Below are positions 25,641-33,524 of a stretch of 38,475 nucleotides of DNA, piece after piece. How positions within the stretch are numbered: the first letter of the stretch is position 1; the number at the start of each line of letters is the position of its first letter. The notes beneath the pieces are model-generated. The model was not told where the DNA came from. It worked only from the letters and a program-made list of their open reading frames with translations, and did no database searches. This stretch comes from Rhodoferax sp. (GTDB taxonomy: Bacteria > Pseudomonadota > Gammaproteobacteria > Burkholderiales > Burkholderiaceae_C). The stretch lies in NCBI RefSeq assembly GCF_028715765.1, contig NZ_JAQURE010000033.1:1-38475 (forward strand), given 5' to 3'. Position numbers and translations under genes: made by a program.

Positions 25641-25700
25641 TGATATCAATTAAATAGCTGTTTGTGCTTAACAGATAAGGGCTAGAGGGTGTTTTGACGT
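25641..25700. repeat. 60-bp imperfect direct repeat, copy A (3' of AlbA_2 gene)
   Basis: It aligns without gaps to 27151-27210 at 47 of 60 positions; the best-conserved cores are ATAGC, TGCTTA and CTAGAGGGT followed by TTTTGACG. It lies between the gmd start and the stop of the AlbA_2-domain gene. I associate similar intergenic repeats with Comamonadaceae from memory, unverified. Confidence 0.8.
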
Positions 25701-27106
25701 TATGGTTGAGTGAGGATTTGCCAGACACCACCATGGGTCGGGCCGACGCGGCCAACGCGGCCTTCTTGTTGAAGCTTGTTGAGGGCGCGGTCAATGGTTC
25801 GGGTGGTCACGCCTATTTGAGCGGCAAGGTCGGGGATGGTGGCGCTGGGGTTGTCACTGAGCATGGTGAAAACTTTCTCAGTCATTTTTCCCGACATTTT
25901 TCCCGACATTTTTCCCGACATTTTCCCCGACATTTTTCCCGACATTTTGTCGCTTAGGTCATCTGAGTGTTGCGGCTGCAGGGGTGTTTCTTTGGCTGCG
26001 TTGTTGAACACAGTCACAGCCATGCCACCTTGGGTGACTTCAAATGTGGGCTCGGGCAGGCCATAGGCCACAAAGGTGTCAATCACCCGGCGCACACCGC
26101 TGCCGTATTTTTCAATCAGGTCTAACTCCCGAAAGATGGTGGCCACTTGCTTGTTGCGCAGGTGCGATTTGTAGTTGCCGGTTTTGATCTGCTCAATGGT
26201 CAGCCCGTCTAGCAGCGTGCCAGGGTTAAAGAATTCAATGCGGTCGTCAAAGACTTTGATGGTGGAATCGTTGGCGCTGCGGTAGTCGCGGTGCACGATC
26301 ATGTTGATGATGATTTCGCGCAGGGCATCCATGGGGTAGTCCCAGCGCTCGGTGCGCTTGGGGTTGCCAGTGATGATGTAGGCCTTGTTGGTGTGTTTGA
26401 CCATGAAGTCCATGATGCGCTGGACTTGCTCTACCAGGGTGTCGCGGCTGGTGATGCTGTCTTTGATGATGGTGGGGCTGGCAAAACGCCCGGCTTCGAT
26501 GGTGCTTAAAAAAACGTCGTTTTTGCTAAACAACAAGTGGCAGGCAAAGGTGGGGCGGCCGCCTTTGACGAGTTCAAATTTGTCCAGCACGGCATCAAAC
26601 GTGGCGCTGAGCTTGACGGCCTCTGCAAAGGCCTGCACTTTGGGCACAGAGATAGAGGTGAGGGCGTGCTCGGGGTCGGGGTGGTAGTCCCAACTGGAGT
26701 TGATGAGCTTGATATGCGCGTCAGATATCTCGGTGGCGGTCATCTGGTGGTTGGCGTTGCCGGTGCGCTTGTAGTAGCGCCCTTTGCAGGCCACGGGCTT
26801 GATGGGGTATTCGCCAATGCTGACGGCGGCCACGGTTTTGTCATCAAGTTGGACCAGTTCAACGTCTGGGATGATTCTGGGGCTGGTGGCTTGTTTGCAC
26901 TGGTTGATCCAGCCTTGTATGGTTTCAGCCTGAATGCCCACACCCACTGTTTGCCCTGCGTCACCCACCCCCACCAGCACAACACCGCCTTGGGTGTTGG
27001 CAAAAGCGGTGAGTGTTTCAACCACTTCTTTCTGAAAGCTGCTCTTGAATTCAACACGCGCGCTTTCGCCTTGCGTGATGAGTTCAAGAAGTTGCGCGGC
27101 GTTCAT
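25700..27106 (-). CDS. AlbA_2 (Schlafen-type) domain DNA-binding protein, putative regulator
   Basis: This 468-aa protein has an N-terminal AlbA_2/divergent AAA-4-like domain (residues 5-130: [36 protein letters not shown]). A central part resembles the HATPase_c_4/RecG-like C-terminal region ([47 protein letters not shown]). A repetitive linker of five MSGK units (residues about 389-408) leads to a winged-helix domain ([28 protein letters not shown]). Such proteins are annotated as transcriptional regulators or nucleic-acid binding proteins; the role is not settled. It separates gmd from fcl and is flanked by direct repeats, suggesting insertion as a unit. Confidence 0.8.
   Translation of the reverse strand: MNAAQLLELITQGESARVEFKSSFQKEVVETLTAFANTQGGVVLVGVGDAGQTVGVGIQAETIQGWINQCKQATSPRIIPDVELVQLDDKTVAAVSIGEYPIKPVACKGRYYKRTGNANHQMTATEISDAHIKLINSSWDYHPDPEHALTSISVPKVQAFAEAVKLSATFDAVLDKFELVKGGRPTFACHLLFSKNDVFLSTIEAGRFASPTIIKDSITSRDTLVEQVQRIMDFMVKHTNKAYIITGNPKRTERWDYPMDALREIIINMIVHRDYRSANDSTIKVFDDRIEFFNPGTLLDGLTIEQIKTGNYKSHLRNKQVATIFRELDLIEKYGSGVRRVIDTFVAYGLPEPTFEVTQGGMAVTVFNNAAKETPLQPQHSDDLSDKMSGKMSGKMSGKMSGKMSGKMTEKVFTMLSDNPSATIPDLAAQIGVTTRTIDRALNKLQQEGRVGRVGPTHGGVWQILTQP
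25883..25942. repeat. 12-bp tandem repeat, five units, in AlbA_2 gene
   Basis: The unit is CATTTTTCCCGA, repeated five times with one base change in the fourth copy, encoding MSGK on the minus strand. Because the unit is 12 bp, copy changes alter linker length by four residues and never the frame. Confidence 0.92.
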
Positions 27107-27150
27107 GGCGATTTGGAGGCAGTGAGTTGGCTAAAGGAGTGACGTTGATT

Positions 27151-27210
27151 GATTTTATTTTAATAGCAGCTTATGCTTAATATATATGGTCTAGAGGGTT
27201 TTTTGACGCA
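27151..27210. repeat. 60-bp imperfect direct repeat, copy B (3' of fcl)
   Basis: This is the partner of the copy at 25641-25700 in the same orientation (47 of 60 identical). The TAG stop and last codons of fcl (27191 upward) lie inside it, so the repeat supplies the end of Fcl. The pair brackets the AlbA_2 gene. Confidence 0.8.
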
Positions 27211-28165
27211 TAAAGTCTTGGTAAGCCAAAGCCAGGCCTTGTTGCAGCTTGACCTGGGCTTGCCAGCCCAGTTGGTTCAGGCGGGTGCTGTCCATCCATT
27301 TGCGGGGGGCGCCGTCGGGTTTGGTGGTGTCAAAGCTGATTTGGCCGGTGTAGCCCACGGAGGTGGCCACGGCTTGGGCTACTTCTGCAATGGTGACGTC
27401 GCTGCCATAGCCGACGTTGATGTGGCTGCACATGGGGCTGGTGTTGGCTTGATAGGTGGCGGGGTCAAGGTTCATGACAAAGACGCTGGCGGCGGCCATG
27501 TCGTCTACATACAAAAACTCGCGTTTGGGTGTGCCTGTGCCCCAGATGGCCACTTGGGGTGCGCCGCTGGTCTTTGCCTCATGAAAGCGGCGAATGAGTG
27601 CGGGGATGACGTGGCTGTTGTCGGGGTGGTAGTTGTCGCCAGGGCCGTAGAGGTTGGTGGGCATGACGCTGCGGTAGTCTCGGCCGTGTTGGCGGTTGTA
27701 AGACTCGCAGAGTTTGATGCCGGCTATTTTGGCCACGGCATAGGGTTCGTTGGTGGGTTCCAGGGTGCCGGTGAGCAGGGCAGATTCGGCCATGGGCTGG
27801 GGGGCAAGGCGGGGGTAGATGCAGCTGGAGCCCAGGAACAAGAGCTTTTGCACGCCGTGCTGGTGTGCGGCCTCAATGAGGTTGGCTTGCACCATGAGGT
27901 TTTGGTAGATGAAGTCTGCCGGGTAGGTGTTGTTGGCATAGATGCCACCTACTTTGGCCGCGGCCAAATACACCTGAGTGGGGCGCTCAGCAGCAAAAAA
28001 GGCTTGGACGGCGGCTTGGTTGCAGAGGTCTAGCTCGGCATGGGTGCGGGTGACGATGTGCTGTGCGGGCAGGCCTTGTTGTATGAGGGTGCGCACAATG
28101 GCGCTGCCGACCATGCCACGGTGGCCAGCAACGAAGATTTTGGGGATTGGACTCAGGGCAGGCAT
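27191..28165 (-). CDS. fcl: GDP-L-fucose synthase
   Basis: This 324-aa SDR epimerase/reductase makes GDP-L-fucose from the Gmd product. GHRGMVG is at residues 14-20, with [20 protein letters not shown] (catalytic Ser and Cys region), [16 protein letters not shown] (Tyr-x3-Lys), [11 protein letters not shown] and [13 protein letters not shown]. The frame opens at 28249, but ATG 28163-28165 gives the standard start 4 nt after the MarR-like gene stop. The last codons lie in a repeat shared with the 25.6-kb region. Confidence 0.93.
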   Translation of the reverse strand: MPALSPIPKIFVAGHRGMVGSAIVRTLIQQGLPAQHIVTRTHAELDLCNQAAVQAFFAAERPTQVYLAAAKVGGIYANNTYPADFIYQNLMVQANLIEAAHQHGVQKLLFLGSSCIYPRLAPQPMAESALLTGTLEPTNEPYAVAKIAGIKLCESYNRQHGRDYRSVMPTNLYGPGDNYHPDNSHVIPALIRRFHEAKTSGAPQVAIWGTGTPKREFLYVDDMAAASVFVMNLDPATYQANTSPMCSHINVGYGSDVTIAEVAQAVATSVGYTGQISFDTTKPDGAPRKWMDSTRLNQLGWQAQVKLQQGLALAYQDFMRQKTL

Positions 28166-28169
28166 GGTA

Positions 28170-28532
28170 TCAGTGGGGTTGCGTGGTGATGGGTCGGGTT
28201 TGCAACGCTTCTTGTTGCAGCGACTCGATTTCGGATTTGAGTTGTTCAAATTCGTGCATTTTGCGTTGCAAAAATCGGCTGGTTAACGCGGTTTTTTCGG
28301 CGATGCCAGCTGGGGTGAGCAAGTAGGCATAGGCCAGCTTGCGTTTGCTGTTTTGAAAGTTGTGCACTTTGAGCATGCCTTTGTCGAGCAGGGCTTTGAG
28401 GCAATAGTTGGTTTTGCCAAGGCTCACCCCCAGGGCTTGCGAGAGCTGGCGCTGGTTCATTTGGGGGTTGGCCTCTAGCAGGCGCAGCACTTTGAAGTGC
28501 GTGTTTTCGGTGTGGTGGGGGTTGCAAACCAT
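28170..28532 (-). CDS. MarR family EPS-associated transcriptional regulator
   Basis: This 120-aa winged-helix protein has [44 protein letters not shown] forming the HTH and wing (described by [18 protein letters not shown]). A C-terminal coiled-coil-prone segment ([19 protein letters not shown]) probably dimerises. It matches the small MarR-type regulators found at the head of EPS operons. A 14-bp palindrome 75-88 nt upstream is a candidate operator, and the ops element lies between. It is the first gene after ops. Confidence 0.85.
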   Translation of the reverse strand: MVCNPHHTENTHFKVLRLLEANPQMNQRQLSQALGVSLGKTNYCLKALLDKGMLKVHNFQNSKRKLAYAYLLTPAGIAEKTALTSRFLQRKMHEFEQLKSEIESLQQEALQTRPITTQPH

Positions 28533-28553
28533 GCGGATAAAAAGCGGCTAATC

Positions 28554-28565
28554 CATGCTACCGCC
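28554..28565 (-). promoter_or_regulatory. ops element for RfaH recruitment
   Basis: The minus strand reads GGCGGTAGCATG, matching the GGCGGTAG-n-n-T-n ops core exactly. It lies in the leader of the leftward operon, 21 nt before the MarR-like start codon and 86 nt after the rfaH stop. In enteric bacteria RfaH binds this sequence in the non-template strand of a paused elongation complex and suppresses termination through long envelope operons. Confidence 0.9.
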
Positions 28566-28606
28566 GTGCCGGGGTACACCATGGGCGGGCGCGGGGTGAA
28601 CGTTGC

Positions 28607-28620
28607 GTTCAAATTTGAAC
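28607..28620. promoter_or_regulatory. Perfect 14-bp palindrome, candidate MarR operator
   Basis: GTTCAAATTTGAAC is fully self-complementary and sits in the 119-nt rfaH-marR gap. MarR proteins commonly bind short AT-centred dyads. On the minus strand a weak extended -10-like TGATACATT lies just upstream (rc of 28623-28631), so a bound repressor could block initiation. Binding is inferred only. Confidence 0.5.
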
Positions 28621-28651
28621 AGAATGTATCACGCCATGTTTGACGCTAGGC

Positions 28652-29149
28652 TTACAGTTTGCGCAGGTTCGCGGGCTCAAAGGCCAGTTTGCAAGGTTTG
28701 CTGAGCAGCTCCATCAGCACCATGGCGCGGCGTTCGCCGTCTTCCAGGTGGTAAATGCCTTCAAGCCCCATAAACGGGCCGGTTTTGATTTGCACCCGGT
28801 CACCCGGGTTAAACAGCCGGGTGGGCTGGGCTTGGGCACGGGTGGTGCGCAGGGTGTTTATCAGCTCAGCGCTGGCTTTGGCAGGCTCGGTGCCGAAGGT
28901 GACTAGGCGGCTGACCCCCAGCGTGGAGCGAATAGGTGCCCAGCTTTGCCCAGTGCGGGTGGTGTCGAGCTGAATAAAAAGGTAGCGCGAGAACAGCGGC
29001 TCTTGCACCACGGTGGGGCAGCCGCGGCGCAGTTTTTCAGTGGCTACCAGTGGCAAATAGCAGGTGTAGCCCTGCTGCTGCAAATTAAGCAGCGCGCGCT
29101 GTTCTTGCCGGGGTTTGGTGTGGATGACGTGCCAGTCAATAGAGGCCAT
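28652..29149 (-). CDS. rfaH: Transcription antiterminator RfaH (NusG paralogue)
   Basis: This 165-aa protein has an NGN domain (residues 3-100: DWHVIHTKPRQEQRALLNLQQQGY, FSRYLFIQLD, IRSTLGVSRLVTFG) and a C-terminal KOW segment (FNPGDRVQIKTGPFMGLEGIYHLE described by PGDRV and GPFMGLEG). RfaH binds RNA polymerase at ops and recruits ribosomes to long, poorly translated operons. Here it is encoded directly upstream of an ops element and the operon it would serve. Length and domain order fit RfaH rather than housekeeping NusG. Confidence 0.92.
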   Translation of the reverse strand: MASIDWHVIHTKPRQEQRALLNLQQQGYTCYLPLVATEKLRRGCPTVVQEPLFSRYLFIQLDTTRTGQSWAPIRSTLGVSRLVTFGTEPAKASAELINTLRTTRAQAQPTRLFNPGDRVQIKTGPFMGLEGIYHLEDGERRAMVLMELLSKPCKLAFEPANLRKL

Positions 29150-29308
29150 GTGTGACAGTTCCCTTGGTTATGCGGCACAGGCTTTCTGATGAAACCTTGA
29201 GTGCGTTGATTAATTCTATATGCACTGGTGCCGCTTTGATTCGCTAGTTCTTCAGACGGTGACTGCCTAGAATTTGCATTCATTCCCATGCCCGTAGTTG
29301 CGAATTCC

Positions 29309-30742
29309 TTAGGTACCACGTGGCAGAGTTTTAGCCACCCAACCCATAGACAAAATCACTACCATAGTGAGTGCATTTGAGGGAATTTGCAGGTTGAAGT
29401 CTACGGTGCTGTGAATCAGCATGGCCACCATGCTCATGGCTACACCAAAGGCTATGCCCCAAGGCAAAGGTGACCGCCGAGTCGCCATGACTTTCACCAC
29501 CGTCCACAGAGATAACGCCACGAGTAGCCCCAAAATACCTAACCCCAGCAAGCCGAAGTCTGTGGCTATTTCCACGTAGTCGTTGTGCGCATGGTCAACG
29601 TAGTTGTAACCATAGTTTGGCGTGCGATAACTTAAAAATATGTTGTAAAAACTGCCACCACCCGTGCCAAATAAAGGATAGTCTTTGATGATGGACAATG
29701 CGGTGCGGGCAGCTTCGGAGCGCGCTTCAATGGATTCTGAGACACCTCCCTCTACCGTCATTAATGTGGTGCCTTGCACTCGTTCCACCACTTTCTCAAG
29801 ACCTACCCAGGTGCCGACTACAAAAATATCAATGACCACCAGACTGGCAATCAATACGATGGTGTGCGGTGCAGTCTTACGAGCCAAAACCACTGCCAGT
29901 GCACCCACAACGAGCATGGCAGAGAAGAAAGCCGAGTTTCCCATGCGCGAACGTGTCAACACCAAGGCGATGACCATCACGATCAATAAGAGCCTCAAGC
30001 GCATTTTGGCGCTTAAGATAAATTCAAGAAGATTGACCAATCTAGCACGCCAATTCGAGGGGCTGCGCCGTACATGCCCCAGCTTGGCCAACATCAGGCC
30101 AATGCCCACTGACAAACACATGCACAGATAACCCGCAAGATGGTTGCGATTGACAAAGGTGCCAATCGCGTCATTGTGCGAAATATCCACATAAAACACT
30201 TGGTACTTGGCGTGTACAGACCACATGACCGCAGCAAATACAGCTTGAAATACGCCGCTCCAAACCAACGCGTGCGCCAATGTACCCAGCCGCTGATGGC
30301 TTTGAACCGTCAATACCGAGACCAAAAAAACGCCAAAGTAAACAAACGACAGTGTGGCTATGAACCTGGCCTGATAGACATCCAGTGACAGCGTCATAAG
30401 TTTGGCCGGTGACTGCGCTGCGGCTGCCATAGGCGACAAAAAAGCCACCCATGTTGGAGGCAACGGCAGCGTTTGCAACCAAGACAACAACACCATCAAC
30501 CCCATCAGACTGAGTGGCCAACGAAATGTTTTGATGCGCAGCCAAGCTGTTCCGGGGTGATGCCACCAAGACAAAAGACTACCAAGCAGCAGCAAAAGCA
30601 CCATGACGAGCAGCAAGCCAGCTGCCCAAAAGCGGTTGCTTCCAAGCGGGAGAGGCGCCCAAACCAGTAGCAAAAGCAAGCCCCAGAAGACCGGGTCGTC
30701 TTTGATGTGTTGTGCGGCATCGTCTGTTGGCCAATGTGGCAT
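29309..30742 (-). CDS. O-antigen ligase/polymerase (WaaL/Wzy superfamily), integral membrane
   Basis: This 477-aa polytopic protein of the Wzy_C/O-antigen ligase superfamily has an early FWGLLLLLVWAPLPLGSNRFW segment and about ten to twelve membrane spans. It also has the family GTFVNRNHLAGYL, and the periplasmic loop FGTGGGSFYNIFLSYRTPN followed by YVDHAHNDYVEIATDFG. The His-x-His-N-D region is typical of bacterial members in EPS loci. The frame opens at 30811; ATG 30740-30742 is tentative because no clear ribosome site was seen, and this codon lies inside the opposing sigma-54 promoter. Ligase versus polymerase cannot be decided. It diverges from the WecA-like gene. Confidence 0.85.
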   Translation of the reverse strand: MPHWPTDDAAQHIKDDPVFWGLLLLLVWAPLPLGSNRFWAAGLLLVMVLLLLLGSLLSWWHHPGTAWLRIKTFRWPLSLMGLMVLLSWLQTLPLPPTWVAFLSPMAAAAQSPAKLMTLSLDVYQARFIATLSFVYFGVFLVSVLTVQSHQRLGTLAHALVWSGVFQAVFAAVMWSVHAKYQVFYVDISHNDAIGTFVNRNHLAGYLCMCLSVGIGLMLAKLGHVRRSPSNWRARLVNLLEFILSAKMRLRLLLIVMVIALVLTRSRMGNSAFFSAMLVVGALAVVLARKTAPHTIVLIASLVVIDIFVVGTWVGLEKVVERVQGTTLMTVEGGVSESIEARSEAARTALSIIKDYPLFGTGGGSFYNIFLSYRTPNYGYNYVDHAHNDYVEIATDFGLLGLGILGLLVALSLWTVVKVMATRRSPLPWGIAFGVAMSMVAMLIHSTVDFNLQIPSNALTMVVILSMGWVAKTLPRGT

Positions 30743-30752
30743 GGTGTTTGCT
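30737..30752 (+). promoter_or_regulatory. Candidate sigma-54 (RpoN) promoter for the rightward EPS operon
   Basis: The sequence TGGCAT-GGTGT-TTGCT has the -24 GG (30738-30739) and -12 GC (30750-30751) exactly 12 nt apart, matching TGGCAC-N5-TTGCW at all but one position. It would start RNA near 30763, about 110 nt before the WecA-like gene. The activator is not in the window. Confidence 0.65.
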
Positions 30753-30821
30753 GAAGAAAAATCTGATTTTAAACTTTCAGGCTTTATACTCAAAAACATA
30801 AAAATAAACACTGAGCACTTG

Positions 30822-30846
30822 TGCGCAATTCAGTCAACTTTGCGCA
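30822..30846. promoter_or_regulatory. Inverted repeat in leader of the rightward operon
   Basis: TGCGCAA (30822-30828) and TTGCGCA (30840-30846) form a 7-bp dyad around 11 nt. It lies downstream of the sigma-54-like promoter and 27 nt before the GTG start. It could be a regulator site or an RNA hairpin; no known riboswitch was recognised. Confidence 0.4.
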
Positions 30847-30872
30847 AAGATGTTCTAAACCCAGGGGTTGCC

Positions 30873-32054
30873 GTGATTGAGTCGATTTTCTTTCCTTTTG
30901 TTTTATCGGTGGTGCTGATTGGTGCATTACGTCCATTAGCCAGCCATTTGGGCTTGGTGGACGCACCTTGTATTCGCAAGCGCCATGAGGGTGTGGTGCC
31001 TTTGATCGGCGGCTTGGCAGTGTATTCAGCCTTGCTCTTGCTTTCGTTTCATGCAGCTTTTTGGCAAGCAAACCATGGTGCATGGCTCATTGCGCTAGGC
31101 CTACCTTTGCTGTTAATGGGCATGGCAGATGACCGATGGGATTTGTCCGCCAAGCATCGCTTGATGCTGGAATTGGTTTGTGCCGTGTTTGCCGTGTGGT
31201 ACTGCGGTGTGCGGATTTCAGACATTGGGGTTTTGGTGCCAGGGATAGGTGGCACGTTGGTATGGCTGGCTGTGCCCTTGACAGTGGTAGGTATTGTGGG
31301 TGGTATCAATGCCATGAACATGACCGATGGTGTTGATGGCTTGGCGGGTGGGTTGGCCGTATTGACCTTATCTGCACTGGCTGTGGCAGCTTATCCAATG
31401 CACAGCAATGTGGCGCTGCAACTCGCTAGCATGGTGGCCGCACTTGTGGGTTTTTTGGTTTTTAACTCACGCTTTTTTGGACGCAAGCGAGCGGCGGTTT
31501 TCATGGGTGATGGGGGGTCGATTTTTATTGGCTTTGCCATCGTTTGGTACTTGGTGACGCTGTCTCAAGGAGCGGGCAGGGTGATCACACCAGTGTCTGC
31601 GTTATGGTTGTTTGCTGTGCCTTTGCTCGATACGGTCACCATCATGTTCAGGCGTATTGCACGTGGAAACTCTCCGTTTGCTGCCGACAGAGAACATTTG
31701 CATCACATCTTGATGCTTGCTGGATTTGGCGTGAATCGCGCGGTATTGATTATTTTGTCAATTCACGGGCTGTGCATTTTGATCGGAATGGGCAGTATTT
31801 ACTACCAAATCCCTGACTGGGTGATGTTTTGGTTATTTTTGGGTTTGTTTGGTGTGTACTATGGCGTGATGACCCATGCTTGGCGATGGATGAAGCGCAT
31901 CAAAAGCTTCAGGGAATGGGCAGGGTTTGAAGACCGTAGGCGTGAAGCGACTGGGGAGGCTGGTCGGAGTCCACGCTCAGGTAGAAGGCAAGCCAGTGCT
32001 CAGTTCCAAGGCAACAACCGGCGAAAACGCACTTCACGTCGCACTGAACAATAA
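30873..32054 (+). CDS. Undecaprenyl-phosphate sugar-1-phosphate transferase (WecA/MraY family)
   Basis: This 393-aa polyprenyl-phosphate GlcNAc-1-phosphate-type transferase primes glycan assembly on undecaprenyl phosphate. About ten to eleven membrane spans are interleaved with RKRHEGVVPLIGG, the GMADDRWDLS acidic motif, NAMNMTDGVDGLAGG, VFMGDGGSIFIGF and DREHLHHIL, all diagnostic of the family. GTG 30873-30875 follows AGGGG (30863-30867) at 5 nt and gives a normal N-terminus; the frame is open further upstream to 30603, but that part overlaps the divergent gene and is not credible. The last about 45 residues form a basic, low-complexity cytoplasmic tail. The exact sugar is unknown. Confidence 0.88.
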   Translation: MIESIFFPFVLSVVLIGALRPLASHLGLVDAPCIRKRHEGVVPLIGGLAVYSALLLLSFHAAFWQANHGAWLIALGLPLLLMGMADDRWDLSAKHRLMLELVCAVFAVWYCGVRISDIGVLVPGIGGTLVWLAVPLTVVGIVGGINAMNMTDGVDGLAGGLAVLTLSALAVAAYPMHSNVALQLASMVAALVGFLVFNSRFFGRKRAAVFMGDGGSIFIGFAIVWYLVTLSQGAGRVITPVSALWLFAVPLLDTVTIMFRRIARGNSPFAADREHLHHILMLAGFGVNRAVLIILSIHGLCILIGMGSIYYQIPDWVMFWLFLGLFGVYYGVMTHAWRWMKRIKSFREWAGFEDRRREATGEAGRSPRSGRRQASAQFQGNNRRKRTSRRTEQ

Positions 32055-32187
32055 CTGTTGTGTTGTTGTGCGGTATCAAAACACACTTTGCGGCATGTCA
32101 ATGTGTGTGGTAACGGGTTGTGATGGCTGTCTTCACCTAAAATTTGTTTGTAATGTGGGTTTAATTTAATAGAAATGGGAACAGAAA

Positions 32188-33465
32188 ATGCGAAATAACT
32201 CCAATCGTTTGTGCCTAGCTACTGCCATCACAGTCTGTTTTGTCGCTCCTGCAATGGCTCAAGCACCTGCTGCAGGCGGTGTTTCTTATGAGCTTGGCAA
32301 AATTGAAACCAATTTTTTAGTTAATTCAGCTACGGGTACATTGCTCTCGGCTATCCCGCAAGGTGCGGGTGGCTTCAAAACTGAAAGTGGTATCACGCTT
32401 TACCCATCTGTAGCCGTGGGTATTGGGTTTAATGACAATTTGAACTTGACTTCTGCAAATAAAGTCTCGTCAAATTTTGTCAACATCTCTCCCACATTGC
32501 TGGCTGCCATGAATTACAAAGGTGATCGGTATACCGCGTTGGCTTCAATGGATACGGTCAGCTACCCCAGCAATTCGTTAGACAACACTCGGGCTTCAGC
32601 CTTCAAGCTGGCTGCAGACAAATATTTTTCAACTCGCGCCAGGGGTGGTTTATCGGCGGAGTACAACACAGGAACTTCTTCGCGCGACGCCAATGTGCCT
32701 AGCGCTGAGCCAGACCGCTACCATGGCAGTGCACTCAACGGCACTTTTGCTTATGGTGCCGCTGGTGCCAAAGGCAGACTGGAGGCAGACGCTGGTTTGA
32801 CCAATAAAACGTTTGATAACAACCGTGCCAAAACTGCTTTGCTTGACTTGGACGTGACCTCAGTGGCTGGCCGTGCGTTTGTCAAAGTGGGTGGGCGCAC
32901 CTTGGGTCTGGTGGAGGTGAGCAACGCCAAAACCAACTATGTGTCGGCACTGTCACAGAACCTGAACAACACTGAGCGCAAGTACTACTTGGGGTTGACT
33001 TGGGATGCCACAGCTGCGACTACGGGTATTGTCAAGGTCGGGCGAATGACCAAAGACTTTGACAGTGGCAAGCAAGGCTACAGTGGTGCAAGCTGGGATG
33101 CCTCAGTGCGTTGGCTGCCACGCACTTACAGTGCTTTTACGCTGCAAACGTCTAAAAATACGGCTGACACCACTGACGCGGCGTCGTTTTCTTATTCTTT
33201 AAACACAGCTACCAACTTGAGTTGGAATCACTCTTGGTCTTCAGTAATCAGCACCAGTGCCAGCGTAGGGGTGTCTAATGCAACGTATCCAGGTACATTA
33301 AAGGCCGATGTCAACACAAATACGTACTCTTTGGGTGCTAGTTATGCCTTTAGGCGGTGGCTATCATTGGGCGTTGATTTCACCAATACCGATGCCACGT
33401 CTTCAAATCCGTTGTCTGCTTACAAGAAAAACGTGACGATGTTCACGCTGAACGCCTCTCTTTAA
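32188..33465 (+). CDS. EpsL-like outer-membrane beta-barrel protein
   Basis: This 425-aa exported protein has a signal peptide of about 25 residues ending in VAPAMA before Q. The mature part has many alternating beta strands rich in Gly, Thr, Ser and Tyr (GYSGASWDASVRWLPRTYSAF, YSLGASYAFRRWLSLGVDF) and ends in a hydrophobic strand, the pattern of BBP2_2/EpsL-type outer-membrane barrels. Such proteins accompany EPS secretion systems. It follows the priming transferase by a 133-nt gap and precedes wza-like export, with a hairpin after its stop. Pore function is inferred. Confidence 0.8.
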   Translation: MRNNSNRLCLATAITVCFVAPAMAQAPAAGGVSYELGKIETNFLVNSATGTLLSAIPQGAGGFKTESGITLYPSVAVGIGFNDNLNLTSANKVSSNFVNISPTLLAAMNYKGDRYTALASMDTVSYPSNSLDNTRASAFKLAADKYFSTRARGGLSAEYNTGTSSRDANVPSAEPDRYHGSALNGTFAYGAAGAKGRLEADAGLTNKTFDNNRAKTALLDLDVTSVAGRAFVKVGGRTLGLVEVSNAKTNYVSALSQNLNNTERKYYLGLTWDATAATTGIVKVGRMTKDFDSGKQGYSGASWDASVRWLPRTYSAFTLQTSKNTADTTDAASFSYSLNTATNLSWNHSWSSVISTSASVGVSNATYPGTLKADVNTNTYSLGASYAFRRWLSLGVDFTNTDATSSNPLSAYKKNVTMFTLNASL

Positions 33466-33484
33466 TCTTTTACGCGAATGCATT

Positions 33485-33506
33485 CAAAGAGCCATTGGGC
33501 TCTTTG
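33485..33506 (+). terminator. Hairpin, possible attenuating terminator between barrel and export genes
   Basis: CAAAGAGCC (33485-33493) and GGCTCTTTG (33498-33506) form a perfect 9-bp stem with loop ATTG, 20 nt after the barrel gene stop. It is followed by TTTGTTTG, a weak U-rich tract. It could partially terminate or stabilise the 3' end, tuning barrel versus Wza/Wzc levels. Confidence 0.6.
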
Positions 33507-33524
33507 TTTGTTTGGGAAATGCAC

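Noticed and set aside
24541..25653. Long plus-strand open frame (370 codons) opposite gmd
   Set aside because: It is the mirror of gmd; it has low-complexity Val/Gly/Ala/His composition, no family motif and no ribosome site, while gmd is unmistakable.
26537..27142. Plus-strand open frame opposite the AlbA_2 gene
   Set aside because: Shadow of a well-supported coding region, with no motif.
27173..28033. Plus-strand open frame (286 codons) opposite fcl
   Set aside because: Antisense shadow of fcl with Gly/Val/His-biased composition and no recognisable domain.
29044..29319. 91-codon minus-strand frame bridging the Wzy/WaaL gene and rfaH
   Set aside because: It overlaps the start of rfaH out of frame, is polar low-complexity sequence and has no homologue I recognise.
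30785..30790. TATACT, a -10-like box before the WecA-like gene
   Set aside because: No acceptable -35 box at 16-18 nt; AT-rich region gives chance matches. The sigma-54-type site is better supported.
30603..30872. Upstream extension of the WecA-like frame
   Set aside because: It overlaps the divergent gene, lacks conserved family sequence and crosses the sigma-54-like promoter; GTG 30873 has a good ribosome site.
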